A stretch of 22,604 bases of DNA from Chara braunii (taxonomy: Eukaryota; Streptophyta; Charophyceae; Charales; Characeae), in assembly GCA_003427395.1 (NCBI GenBank), contig BFEA01001002.1, forward strand, positions 211,146 to 233,749. The letters are read 5' to 3'. Both the position numbers and the translations under genes were made by a program. This document shows, piece by piece, positions 1-9,636 of the stretch (position 1 is the first letter of the stretch; each line of letters opens with the position of its first letter). The notes below the pieces were generated by a model. It had not been told where the DNA came from. It saw nothing but the letters and a program-made list of their open reading frames with translations, and did not search any database.

Positions 1-46
1 TTTTTTTGGGGTCTGCGTTTGGCCCAAACGGCCGAACGCATCCCCA

Positions 47-421
47 AGGGGTCCCATACGTTCGGGCGTTCGGGTTCAGGCGTTCGGCCCGTCCCGAATG
101 TCGGTTACCCTATATATATATATATACTGTTTGTGACGATATTTATACACATATTATGTAATACTTTATTTTATATTTTATATATATTCAAATTATATAA
201 TTATTATATATATAATTATTATATATACAATTATTATATATATAATTATTATATATATAATTATTATGCTGAATGTGATTGCATTATTAGAATGTTATAT
301 TTATGCACATTTACCTTCTTTTATGAATGAAATTATTGATTTCATATTGATATAAACAGGGTTGCCGGCGTTCGGGACGGGCCGAACGCCCGAACCCGAA
401 CGCCCGAACGTACGGGACTCC
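47..421. repeat. Long inverted repeat with GC-rich arms around an AT-rich core
   Basis: The left arm (about 47-111) and right arm (about 358-421) are reverse complements over roughly 60 bases with a few mismatches. Both contain repeated CGTTCGGG / CCCGAACG words and a GGGACGGGCCGAACG block. The arms could fold into a very stable stem closing a loop of about 245 AT-rich bases. The outer ends diverge at about 47 and 421. It may be a foldback element, or two inverted copies of one GC-rich terminal repeat. No coding sequence is seen. Confidence 0.75.
199..273. repeat. 15-bp AT tandem repeat
   Basis: The word AATTATT recurs at 199, 214, 229, 244 and 259, a 15-bp period of the form AATTATTATATATAT. 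An alternating TA run lies just upstream (about 111-127). The short open frame through here encodes only YNYYI repeats and is an artefact of the period. It forms the core between the GC-rich inverted arms. Confidence 0.85.
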
Positions 422-1335
422 TTCCGAATTTCAAAAATTCAGAAAAAACAGTGTTATGGAGAAAAATAAACTAAACAACATTTGCCTGGGCACTACATCC
501 AAATTCTTTCCCAAATTTGAATTAAAAATCAAATATAGAAAACAAACACTATGATAAAAAAAATAATAAATAAAAAGAGAATTAAAATGAGTGAGTGTGC
601 CAGCACCTTTTCGACACCGGCATCTTTGCCGATTTTTAATTATTTTTTGGCATTGACAAATGCCCTGAAAATTTACAGATATGTAGTTTACATAATCAAT
701 AACTCATTAAAAAGTTTTCAAAAAATAACTAGGCTACCAGCCGGGCCGCCCGGGTCCCAGGTGGCCAGCCCGTGCAAGGATCAGGTAAGGTCCCAGCAAA
801 AAAAAAAAAAAATCCAAAAATTCCGAAAAAAAACTATGTTATGCAGAAAAATAAACTGAACAAGTGTTTCCTCAGGGTCACATCGCAATTCTTCACCAAA
901 TTTAAAATATAAAATAAAATTCAAAAATATTTTATTTATTTTTATTTTTTTTAATTATTTTGGCCTGGCCGGGCAAGTGACCCCGGGCCACTCTGGTAGC
1001 CTAGAAAAATAATAATTTTTTTTAGGCTCCGAAATAAAGTGAAAACAAAAAGTTAAAAGTGAAAAAAAACAAAATAGTGAGTGGGCGAGCACGTTTTGAC
1101 ACCCCCATCTTTGACGATTTTTAATTTTTTGGCTAAGCAGAATTGCTTCAAAATTTATAGGCATGTAGGTTACATCATAGAGAACTCACAAAAAAAAAAT
1201 TCAGAAAAAAACACTTATTTTTAGGCCCCAAAACATTTTTTGGCGGGGGCCGAATCTGGAGGTGTTCGGCCCCCGAACGCCCGAACGTTCAGGGGCCAGC
1301 CCGGGGGCCCCAGAACGTTCGGTCAGGTAACCCTG
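357..1335. mobile_element. Possible terminal-inverted-repeat element (tentative)
   Basis: The sequence starts CAGGGTTGCC at 357 and ends GGTAACCCTG at 1335, the reverse complement CAGGGTTACC, so the ends match at 9 of 10 bases. Both ends lie beside CCGAACG-rich blocks (361-415 and 1262-1324). The interior is AT-rich and noncoding. CAGGG-type ends occur in some hAT-type DNA transposons, but I find no matching 8-bp target duplication (left flank GATATAAA, right flank TTGTCAAG). The ends may instead belong to a GC-rich repeat family dispersed here. Confidence 0.3.
425..1205. repeat. Diverged direct duplication, AT-rich
   Basis: Two blocks resemble each other in the same orientation. About 430-530 (GTTATGGAGAAAAATAAACT...) matches about 821-910 (GTTATGCAGAAAAATAAACT...). 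About 587-720 (GTGAGTGTGCCAGCACCTTTT...) matches about 1076-1195 (GTGAGTGGGCGAGCACGTTTT...). The offset grows from about 390 to about 490 because of AT-rich insertion between the copies. No reading frame is conserved between copies, so the open frames here are not genes. Confidence 0.6.
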
Positions 1336-2803
1336 TTGTCAAGCATAGTATATTTATATATATATTAATCAATGTATTAAAGAATTTCACTGTAACCCTA
1401 GGCAAAAGTTGCTTAGATTAATATTCTCCATAACCTTGCTTTCTTAAATCTCTTTCAAAATTTTCTGAATGTGAGGATATTAGCCGTCAACATGCCTGCG
1501 TAAGGCCCCTCTGCAAACATCTGGGCCCCCCTAAATGAAGGTGGTCTAGGAATCTCAATTAGGTTTGAATTTGTCTAATTTGCAAAGCACTGCTGCACTG
1601 GTGGGCGCCAGACAGTTGCCACACGCCAGTTGGTTACATCCGCCTTACTCGTGAGAATCAGAAATATTTGTGAGCCTTCTAGGGTCTTTTAGAACGCAGG
1701 GGAAGCAGGGAACACCATACGTATGCGCCTGGGCGCAAACACTTTGGCCCAACCTGAAGCTACCGGCCACACGTGAGGCCGGCCAGGCAACGAATAAGCC
1801 AGGCCACTTTGCATATAGCAAAGTGCTTAGCCGAGCATGAGCATTCGCGCACTTGCCTGTATGAGCGGCAGCGCTGCTAGCGCTGCTGGAGCGGTCTGCT
1901 AGTTGTTTGCCTAGTGCTGGAGGGTGAGCACGGTCGCAAGTGAGGGCACTGCAAGCAGGCAGCACCATACCCCAGCCCCCATAGCCGGGCATGGGCTTGG
2001 ATGGTCAACAGGGTTAGGCGGTGGTCCACGATGACAGAGGAGTGTGGGGGTAGTCGAGGGTGAGCAGGGAGATGGGGAGTCGAGAGTGGTGTGAGGGCAC
2101 GTACCTGGTCTTGGCGGAGGTCTGCATAGTTGACATCTGCATATACTTCACTTGCTGCTGCTGACGTCAACTGTTTGCTTCGTCCTTTTGTAGGCAAGTA
2201 GACTAATTGTAGGATCGTAGTCTGGGCGTTGAGCGCCGAAAGGGAGAATAATTTTGATTGCATTGTTGGTGGTGGCGAGAGTATGCTTTCACTGACAATT
2301 GGGTTCGCTGCTTTGGTTCTCATTTGGTGTGACATCAATGCATTTCTGCTTTCTGGACAATTTTCTACTATTTGGCTTTCAATATGATTTTGTAACCTGG
2401 AATTCTGTCATTTCGCTATTGCTCATTTCCCTCGCAATTTGGTATCAGTGCTGGTTCGAGCCGCTCCGCTGGCTCCAACACAATAGCTGTAAGGTCAACT
2501 GGTTAGAAATTTGTGGTTGGGGGCAGCATTATGAGGTATGTTGCTCCTTACGTTATCTGCCCTCGTCATTGCTTCTTACCATGAGGAATTGAATCTTGTC
2601 TTGAAAGTCCTCTCAATGTGAGGTGCTGTACGCGCTCAACCTTGAGAGTCAAAATTCTTCCTGAGGAGCATGCTGGTGGGAGACGGGCGTTGCCTCTGAA
2701 GGGCCTTGGACGAAGCACTTGGGTCCCGGTTACCATGTCAACCCACTGGGAGTAGAGCACGCATGCTTTGTTGCTTGTCCTTTGATCTGCTTTGCTGCGC
2801 TGT
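1336..2803. other. Gene-free stretch, origin unassigned
   Basis: I find no supportable gene on either strand. The open frames overlap on opposite strands without recognisable protein motifs. Two short perfect inverted repeats are visible: CACTTTGC/GCAAAGTG at 1805-1825 with a 5-base loop, and CAGCGCT/AGCGCTG at 1869-1885 with a 3-base loop. A primer-binding-site-like sequence at 2440 suggests part of the block is an old LTR-retrotransposon fragment into which the gypsy element at 2809 later inserted. I could not define matching LTRs for it. Confidence 0.5.
2440..2462 (+). promoter_or_regulatory. Relic primer-binding site, initiator-tRNA-Met type
   Basis: TGGTATCAGTGC followed by TGGTTCGAG closely follows the sequence complementary to the 3' end of plant initiator tRNA-Met (usual form TGGTATCAGAGC), the standard minus-strand primer site of plant LTR retrotransposons. 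A CA dinucleotide, where an LTR would end, lies 3 bases upstream at 2435-2436. This suggests a 5' LTR ending here on the plus strand. No matching second LTR or coding domain was found, so it is a fragment. Confidence 0.55.
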
Positions 2804-2808
2804 AGAGG
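2804..2808. repeat. Target-site duplication AGAGG, left copy
   Basis: AGAGG sits directly before the TGTTACATG start of the left LTR and recurs at 11801-11805 directly after the right LTR. A 5-bp duplication is the standard product of Ty3/gypsy integrase. Confidence 0.93.
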
Positions 2809-3380
2809 TGTTACATGCCCATTTTGGGCGATGTACATATATAACCGAGGATCCAAAATGTGATAAAAAGGACTGAATGGACAATGCAGTGCTAGTGAAA
2901 TCTCAACCAGCAGTGTAAGACTTAGATAAAAAAATGGTGCCTTATAGTGCAGTGGAAGACTTAGATACAAGTCCTGATCTGACCGGGACTGACCTCTATC
3001 ACGTAGTGCAAGAGAGTGCAACAGAATGCTAGAATGCCAATGACTAACCCAATCAATGTCGCAACGCAGACCACACATACATCATTCTCATCACAAGGTG
3101 TGAAGGGGCATGGTGCTACACACAGGAAGAATGCGCTAGGTCCAAATCATGCACATACGAAGAGGAGGGAATCAGACGAAGAAGAGGGGGGGGAGATGGA
3201 AATGTGTCAACACCAAGTCTTCGTTACAAGTCCCAAATAATCCCTCGTCAAAATGTCTGAAGCCCAATGTCGAGTCTGGATCCAAATGTCACCAATCCTG
3301 CTCTCTCGTAGTCTGCTGATGCAGTGAAGTCAAGTAGCGAGAGGGTGAGAGGAACATGGTGGACTGAGAAGAGGAAGAAG

Positions 3381-3385
<5 letters not shown>

Positions 3386-3448
<63 letters not shown>
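3386..3448. repeat. CT microsatellite in the left LTR
   Basis: An uninterrupted CT dinucleotide run of about 63 bases follows a GA-rich stretch. The same place in the right LTR is much shorter and broken by an 'n'. Confidence 0.97.
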
Positions 3449-3450
<2 letters not shown>

Positions 3451-3583
3451 GTGCCAGGTACTAACTTGTGAAGATGGCGCTGTGCTGCATGCACCTCGAA
3501 GACAAAGCTGGAGCTATGGCGCCGCAGGTAAGTCTCCTTGGCCTCCGCCCAATCTCTCTCTCTCTCTGGTACTGCTCTAGCTC

Positions 3584-3688
3584 CTACTAGCGCCCAGCGC
3601 TGAAGACTACTACTAACGCTACTAACACCCAGCACTGAAGACTACTGCTAACGCTACTAGCGCCCAGTGCTGAAGACTACTGCTAGCG
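3584..3688. repeat. 35-bp tandem repeat, three copies, left LTR
   Basis: Units start CTACTAGCGCCCAGCGCTG at 3584, 3619 and 3654 with exactly 35-bp spacing and a few substitutions (the middle unit has CTACTAACACC). Confidence 0.9.
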
Positions 3689-4204
3689 CTGCCACTACTT
3701 TTGCAGCGCTCCTCAAGAGTGTTGCTGCTGACTCCTGAAGACTACCTCTTGCCTCCTGAAATGCACGTGTAGTACCTGGGAAGTACCTAGGAACTACTTG
3801 CAACCTGCAGGGTGGGCCCGTCCTATATGGCGCTGGCCCGACCAGGAGGCTGCTCTTGCCAATGTCGAAACGTGCCAGACCCTGGCGTTGAAGCTCAACC
3901 AAGGGTTGTCTTGAAAACAGGCCCAAAATGGCCTGTCCTAAAACCCTGGTCTGGTGCCTGAGTTTCAGGGCAGGTCGATCTCATGAGGGCCTGAAAATGG
4001 CCCTCCATTTCAGGTTGAAAAGACTCAGGGTCGGAAAGGCGTTGTTTTAGGCTGAAACGACACAGTGCATGTAGGCCCTTGTTTTCAGGCTTTCAGGCTG
4101 AAACGACACAAGGCTTGTAGGCCCTTGTTTTCAGGATTTCTGGCTGAAAACGTCACAGGCCTGAAAATGGCCCGTGCAGCCTGTTGCAGGCGCAGCATGT
4201 AACA

Positions 4205-4218
4205 CCCCCCCCCTTCTT
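4205..4218 (-). promoter_or_regulatory. Polypurine tract of the gypsy element
   Basis: On the minus strand AAGAAGGGGGGGGG runs directly into the TGTTACATG start of the 3' LTR. This is the expected place and composition for the RNase H-resistant primer of plus-strand DNA synthesis, and it independently fixes the orientation and the inner LTR boundary. Confidence 0.9.
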
Positions 4219-4324
4219 ATGAAGTCAAGCCGCGTCGAGGGCAAAGCTGACGATCTGAAGGTGGAACCTGGACGGGGGTGTGACGTGAAGCCGAAGATAC
4301 CGGCTTGCCTTGCATCTTGCGTTC

Positions 4325-4477
4325 GTAGCGTGCAAGAATATCCGGAGCTGTTGCTTGGAGTTCCGCGCGGGTCAACCAACGGTCAGCTTTGTGAGTGCAG
4401 TACGCAAAGTGTACCAAGTACTCGGTTGGCCTGTCGCCGTAGCGTCGCTGGGAGATGATGTCGCCGACCTCTTGAAA
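4325..4477 (-). pseudogene. Chromodomain-like C-terminal tail of gypsy integrase
   Basis: About 50 residues have the pattern FQEVGDIISQRR, EYLVHFAYCTHKADRWL and AELQATAPDILARYERK. This fits a chromodomain: a two-part beta sheet with aromatic residues around an EYLVHF-x(n)-W core, then a C-terminal helix. In chromoviruses this tail reads histone marks and steers integration. It lies in a different frame from the integrase catalytic core (ending near 4640) and from the linker segment around 4500-4572 (MGPWPIVAPAGDAPEGPSFT), so at least two frameshifts or a small deletion separate them. The SH3-like integrase C-terminal fold and most of the linker to the chromodomain look missing. Confidence 0.7.
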
Positions 4478-4606
4478 AATGTCCATAGAGGGTGGGTCTT
4501 GCGATCCTGAATGGTGAAGGAAGGTCCTTCGGGTGCATCCCCAGCGGGTGCCACGATCGGCCAGGGCCCCATCCATTTCAGGAGGAGCTTGCAAGAGATA
4601 TCTTGT

Positions 4607-5416
4607 TCACGGTTGAACTACGTGGCGGAAACCCAGACGAGATCGTCGACACGGAAATGGGTAAGGAAGACGTTGGCGATTGGCTTGTTGGCTCATGCGT
4701 TGTTGCGTCTTAGCCATCTGGTCGCGTGCCTTGACAAGTAGTTCTTGCATCCGACGCAAGAAAAGAAGATGGTCGTTGCTCTCGACCGTTCGTGGAATGA
4801 TTGTGTCCAACGGAGAAGTGACCGGTGAGCCGTGCTCGAATTCGAAGGGCGACATCCCGATAGCCGGGTGTATGGACGAGTTGTACGCCAACTCGACATC
4901 CGGCAGCCGCTCAACCCAATCCTTTTGGTCAGGACGGATGAGAGTGCGAAGAAGAACCTGTGCGGTTTGATGCGCCCTCTCCGTTTGGCCATCGGTTTGG
5001 GGGTGGCGAGCCGAACTTGGCTTCAGAGATGAGCCCCATCGTTTGATGAGCGCCAACCAAAAGTCGGACACGAACCGAGTGTCGCGGTCGCAGCCGATTT
5101 CCTTGGGGTAACCCTTGGTTCGAATCCAACCGGCGTAAAGAACCTCGGCCAACTCCTGTGCCTTGGCATGATAGCGGCAAGGCAAAAACATGGCGAACTT
5201 GGTGAGTCGGTCGACCACCGTGAGAATCCCATTCACACTGGTGTTGTGCTTGGGGAATGGCCCGGTAATGTCCATGGCAATCGCTTCCCTTCGGCGCAAG
5301 GGGACCGGTAATGGACGCAACTCGCCATACGGACGATGGTTGCGGGATTTGCAGCGTCGGAAAACCTCGCATGACTCGCAATACGTGTAACGTCGCCGAG
5401 AAGGCCGGACCACCAA
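4607..5416 (-). pseudogene. Gypsy integrase (catalytic core), frameshifted
   Basis: The core is complete in one frame and carries the DDE triad: first Asp in AMDITGPFPKH, second in CDRDTRFVSDF, Glu in HPQTDGQTERAH. Before it, CESCEVFRRCKSRNH supplies the CxxC-type half of the HHCC zinc-binding domain. The His half (GEFHDAP...) lies upstream in the RNase H frame, and the usual second His appears as Tyr (GNGYFGV). A frameshift near 5400 separates the two halves of the zinc domain. The C-terminal end leaves frame near 4680-4640. The enzyme would insert element cDNA into chromosomes and produce the 5-bp duplication seen here, but this copy cannot make it. Confidence 0.9.
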
Positions 5417-6405
5417 AATCGCTCACGAAGTCGGCCAATCGTGCAATTGACTCCAAAGTATCCGTTGCCGGGAGCATCATGGAACTCACCAAGAAGCCGT
5501 GTACGCAAGTGAGAGTCACACGGTACGCAAAGAAGGTCCTTCCTCCATGTGAGGACAAACAAGTACCCCTCTTGGATCCGATAGTGAGAAGGCGCCGGAC
5601 TAGGAGAGGAGCAATTCACATACTTGTCACGGGACTCGGGGTCGGCTTGGTAGCTGCGGATGAAGCTGTCCCGCAGATCGTTGTCGATCTCGAAGGTTGA
5701 ATAGACCGCGGTATAATGATCCGGACGCCGTGAAAGAGCATCCGCAAAACGGTTCGACTTTCCCGGAATGTGATCGGAAAAGAAGTCGAACTGGTCAATG
5801 AAAGTCATCCATCGAGCGATGGTGCTGTTCATGGTGTCTTGGGTCTTGTAAAAAACCAATGGATTGTTGTTCGTTACCCATCGGAATTGACTTCGACCAA
5901 GGAGGAAGTGCCGCCACCGCTTGAGCGCGTGGACGAAGGCCAATAATTCCTTCCGTGCGTCGTCAATCGAGTGCACGGCGGGCACTTTCTTGCTGAAGTA
6001 CTCGGCCGTGTGCCAGTCCACGCCATCGTCTTGTTCGAGGACGACACCACTGCCATAGCCGGACACATCCGTAGTGACGCGCGTTGACAATAACGGGTCG
6101 TATATGCGCAAGATCTCCGCAGATAATAACGCGGCTTTGAGAGCCAATAATGATTATCGCGCATCCTATCCGAAGTCAAACGGTCGATCCTCGCATTGAA
6201 GCTTGGCCAAGTGGGCCGCGATCTTCAAGTATCCCTTGATAAAACGTTGGTAGTAACCGGCAAGGCCAAGGAACGAACGAACATCCGTGACGTTCCGCGG
6301 CTCCGACCACTCTTGGATGGCTTGAATCTTGTCTGACAACGGACTGATGGCCTCCGGTGTGACAAAATGGTCCAAGTATTCCAGCTCTTGCGGACAAATT
6401 CGCAC
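5400..6405 (-). pseudogene. Gypsy RT connection, RNase H and start of integrase zinc domain
   Basis: One frame carries the end of the RT (ELEYLDHFVTPE..., DVRSFLGLAGYYQRFIKGY), then RNase H (TDVSGYGSGVVLEQDDG, RKELLAFVHALKRWRHFL, VTNNNPLVFYKTQD, DHIPGKSNRFADALSRR), then the His part of the integrase zinc domain. At least two in-frame stops break it: TAG at 6166-6168 and a TAA about 12 bases further downstream, just before the RNase H block. Ty3/gypsy RNase H normally reads VTDNNPL. Here the catalytic Asp is Asn, so the enzyme would be impaired even if translated. RNase H would remove the RNA template during cDNA synthesis. Confidence 0.88.
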
Positions 6406-7150
6406 TTGTTGCGGTTGGCCTTGTACTTGGCGCGGCGGAGCGTCTCCAACACTCGTCGAAGGTGCTCAAGATGATCCTCCAATGTCCGACTATAGACGAG
6501 AATGTCGTCTAAGTAGACCAGCACGAACCGGTCCAACATCGCACGAAACTCGTTGGTCATTGCCGCTTGAAAGGTCGCCGGGGCGTTGGTGAGGCCAAAA
6601 GGCATGACCACCCATTCACAATGCCCATACCGCGTTTTGAACGTCGATTTATAGCGATCGTTCGGCCGGATCAAAATTTGATGATATCCCGACTTCAAAT
6701 CCAGCTTAAAAAAGTACTTTGTGCCGCCCAATCGTTCAAGAAGATCGTCGGTACGAGAAAGAGGCCCCGCATTCTTGATGATTCGCGCGTTGAGCTTGCG
6801 GTAGTCTATGCACAATCGTAGATCCTTCTTCTGTATGAAGAGAACTAGTGCTCCGTATGGGGAGCTACTAGGGCGGATCCAACCCTTGTCCAACAAGTCA
6901 TCGAGTTTCGCGCGGAGGATCGTAATCTCCTCCTCGCTCATGCGATAAATGCAACCTTTTGGCAGCACGACACCGGCCTCAAGAATGATCTCGTGAGAGA
7001 TCGGCCGATCCGGCACCACACCGGTAGGTGACTCAAAGATGTCGGTGAACTCGTCAAGCAACCCGGCTGCAACCGCACCATACGGGGGTCCGAAAACAAG
7101 TCCGTGGGTGAAGAGAGTCCTGCAATGGTCCATAGGAAACATAGGTCTAT
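6390..7150 (-). pseudogene. Gypsy reverse transcriptase (fingers and palm)
   Basis: The RT reads in one frame from the ISHEIILEAG linker through CIYRMSEEEI, KGWIRPSSSPYGALVLFI, RLCIDYRKLNA, FFKLDLKSGYHQI, MPFGLTNAPATFQ and the YLDD active site in VLVYLDDILVYS. The first catalytic Asp is in KLDLKSGYH, and YLDD supplies the other two. The frame is lost near 6390, where the conserved ELEYLGH-type motif continues in another frame. Protease lies upstream in a third frame, the switch falling near 7150. There is no sign of a specific recoding signal, so these are read as decay. Confidence 0.93.
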
Positions 7151-7862
7151 CTCGTCGGGCTGCTCGTAAGCGCAAGTAGCCCAGAACGACTTGGCCGTCA
7201 CCACTTGGCACCGAATCGAAGGGTGCGGAAGAGGAATAGTACACGACACTTTGGTGCCGAAGGCGCCCCGGGCGGTAAGAGTCCGCAGGTGGAAGTTGAC
7301 CGTGTGATCCGCACTTGCAAGCCAAGGCATTCCCAAAATAATGTCGAAGTCTGTGTTCAAAATTTCGAACGTCACCGGTTCGCATGCATGAGGTGCGAAA
7401 TACACCGGTACGGCCTCGATGTAGCGGTCAATAAGTTGCTGCGTCCTTTCGTCCGCCAACTTGATCGTCGTCGGGTTTGCCTTCTTCCGAACTTGTGTGC
7501 CAAGGCCAGCCCTTCGCATAAAGGCTTGGCTCATGAAATTGTGAGACGCGCCGCTATCCAGCAAAGCGCTGCAGGACGCTTGCCCAACTTGGATGCGGAC
7601 ATAGACGAGCGGTGCGTTGTTGTCATCGTACCGCTGCTTGCGAAACTCGCGGGCCACCTTGGTAACATACGCAAGGATGTCCCCCACCACGACTTCGTCA
7701 TCCGTTGGCCAAGTTGGTGGTGCATAGAAGGATAAGTACGTGTGAAGATGAGCGCATAATGCTGCGCATTGTGGTCCCGGCAAGCAGCCCGTGGTCAGGA
7801 GAGGAAGCCATGTGAAATCCTCGAACGTGAGCGGGTCCAATACCTCTATGTTGAATCGCGAG
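7150..7862 (-). pseudogene. Gypsy aspartic protease region
   Basis: The segment reads DPLTFEDFTWLPLLTTG, then APLVYVRIQVGQ, the catalytic LLDSGASHNFMS (retropepsin DSG form of D-T/S-G), and the partner motif FDIILGMPWLASADH about 80 residues on. This is the standard retropepsin-like layout of gypsy elements. It would process the gag-pol polyprotein. Upstream (8145-7846, another frame) an acidic linker with SPPLLYSYEDY and a Ser-rich end joins gag to protease. A one-base shift near 7855 separates that linker from the protease frame. Confidence 0.88.
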
Positions 7863-8108
7863 CCGAATCCCGTGAAGAACCACTTGAAGACGATAAGTCA
7901 CCGCTGTCGGACGGAGAAGATGCCGCACACACGTCTTGTCCTTGAGTATGAGTACCCAACGTAGGAACGAGCCGGGCAGCATAGTCCTCATAAGAATATA
8001 GAAGAGGAGGACTATCGACTTCCGCGTGTGCCTCAAAATGAAGGGCGGTCCCCCGCGAAGCGACCGGTTCCGAAGGCGTCGAGAGTGTCGACTTCCTCCT
8101 GGCGGTGC

Positions 8109-9620
8109 TCAGTTTCCCGATTTGCCTTTGCCTTTCGACGGGCATCCCACTGTCTCGTGGAGATCGTTGTTACACCACAAACAATAGCGGAATCTCATGC
8201 GTGCCTTGTACGCCTGTTTGGAGAGACCGTAGTGGGACCATGAGGCTGGAGCTGCTGCTCCGGGCCTGGGGATAGATGTGGTGTTTGTCTTTGTCTTGCC
8301 GCGTCCTCGGCCTTTGTTGACGCGGCCACCATCCCGGGCAGTTGCGAGTCTGTCCCCTTCATTGGCAGACACGGCCTCACTAGTTTGGTCGGTTGGCGTT
8401 GCCGCCGCTACCACGGCCACTTTCGGCCGATGCTGATCTCTGCTCAGGCCTGCCGCAGATGAACGGTGGAGGTTCTTAGCCTCCTTGTTCGTGACAATGA
8501 TCTGCGCCGCCTTGTCGAAGAGCTTCGTTGTTGTCGTCAGGGTGTCCTCGGCGTGAGTCAAGGCGTATTTGACGGCCTTGAAGTAGTGTTTGACAGCCTT
8601 GAAGCCCATCTGAATGTCTGGGACGGATGTCAAGCGTTCGTACTCAACAATCCAGCCAACACTCGATAGCGTGCCTTGTTTGAAGGTCATCAGCTTGTCC
8701 ATTGCCTTGACCTCCGACGACTCTACTTGGAACCGCTTATGCCACGCTGCCTTTAGATCATCCTAGCTGATCTTGGTGTACAAGTCGGCAGCTACCACCC
8801 CGTACTTGGACAAGAGATTGTTCAACGATGCTTGGAACGCACCTCCCGACCGGGAGTATGAACACGCATGATGCTTCTCCTCGCTGACGTGGTGTAGCTG
8901 CAACTTGAGCTCGAACTTGCGGAACCATGGAATCGGGTCCGTCTTCATCGAATCGCAGAAGATCTCCTGATCGTCGAACCTTGGAGTCGTCTCGCGCAGT
9001 GTCGAACTTGGGTTGGCAGTGGCAGCACAGATCCGCTGCTCCAGTTGTTGCGTGGCGGTTTGCTGTAGCTGCGTCTCATCCTTGAGGGCTCCGATGTCGA
9101 TCTCCAATGCATTAAGGCGATCGGGGGTGTTGGAGGAGCTGGCATTGGGGGCGGTGACGGTTCGTTGCTCCAGCTGTTGGAGGCGGCTGCTGACTTGAGC
9201 TAACGCGTCGTCGAGGCTGTGGATATCCTCCTGCTGTGTAATGCATGTTGCCAGGAGATCCGTGAGATGGGAGAGGAGTAGAGCGATCTTGCTTTCACTC
9301 TTTTCCATCTTACTATTCTCGGCCTCGGCCGCCAGTCTGTTGCCATTGTGAGCAAAGCTCGGTCTCCGCTGAATATCTTTTCGCGTCGTTGAATTCGTTC
9401 TTCATTGGCAGCCTTTGTTGCTGCCTCGTCTTGCTGGCGCTGCTGTTCGATTGCCAACAGATGTGCCTTCTCGGCGTCCTCTGCCTTCTTCTTTGTTGCG
9501 GCTGCTTGCATCCGACCGTTGCTTGGCTTCGGTAATCAAAAGCAGCATCCGGGCCTGATAGGCCTCGTTCGTTTCCCCGGACTTCTGATCCACGACGGCT
9601 GTTTGCAAGCGCGTGAGCAT
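8109..9620 (-). pseudogene. Gypsy gag (coiled coil, capsid, CCHC zinc knuckle), broken
   Basis: Gag packages the element RNA and forms the particle. A likely ATG at 9620-9618 starts MLTRLQTAVVDQ. A Glu/Ala/Gln-rich coiled coil follows but moves into another frame near 9520 and back near 9310 (ATG-containing MEKSESKIALLLSHL). The capsid part (RFDDQEIFCDSMKTDPIPWF) ends at an in-frame TAG (8763-8765), and the same frame then continues through a KAAWHKRF-type segment and MDKLMTFKQGTLSS to the end, so a single nonsense change broke it. Near the C terminus is a perfect CCHC knuckle, C-x2-C-x4-H-x4-C (CLWCNNDLHETVGC), preceded by a Gly/Arg/Lys-rich stretch. The stop is at 8109-8111. An alternative upstream ATG at 9701 would read through the 13-bp array. 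Confidence 0.85.
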
Positions 9621-9636
9621 AGACCAGGCCGGGGGC

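Larger units (their letters stand above)
2809..4204 (-). repeat. 3' LTR of the gypsy element (1,396 bp)
   Basis: It is paired with 10507-11800: both share the TGTTACATGCCCA start on the plus strand, the block near 3016-3300, the 35-bp repeat and the TTTCAGGCTGAAA-rich end. Its short terminal inverted repeats TGTTACATG / CATGTAACA are perfect. It is about 100 bases longer than its partner because it keeps a longer CT microsatellite, sequence that the partner lacks at its 'n', and one extra 35-bp unit. The segment 3950-4190 contains diverged copies of a unit with GGCTGAAACGACACA and GTAGGCCCTTGTTTTCAGG. Confidence 0.95.

Noticed and set aside
1645-2338. Minus-strand open frames of 115 and 153 codons as genes
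   Set aside because: They overlap each other in different frames, lack recognisable motifs and show no sign of selection.
4174-5700. Plus-strand open frames through the integrase and RNase H region
   Set aside because: They are shadows of the GC-rich pol coding strand. The opposite strand carries all the conserved motifs.
6166-7862. Programmed frameshifting between protease, RT and RNase H
   Set aside because: There are too many switches, plus in-frame stops, and I see no slippery heptamer with a structure at the switch points. Decay is simpler.
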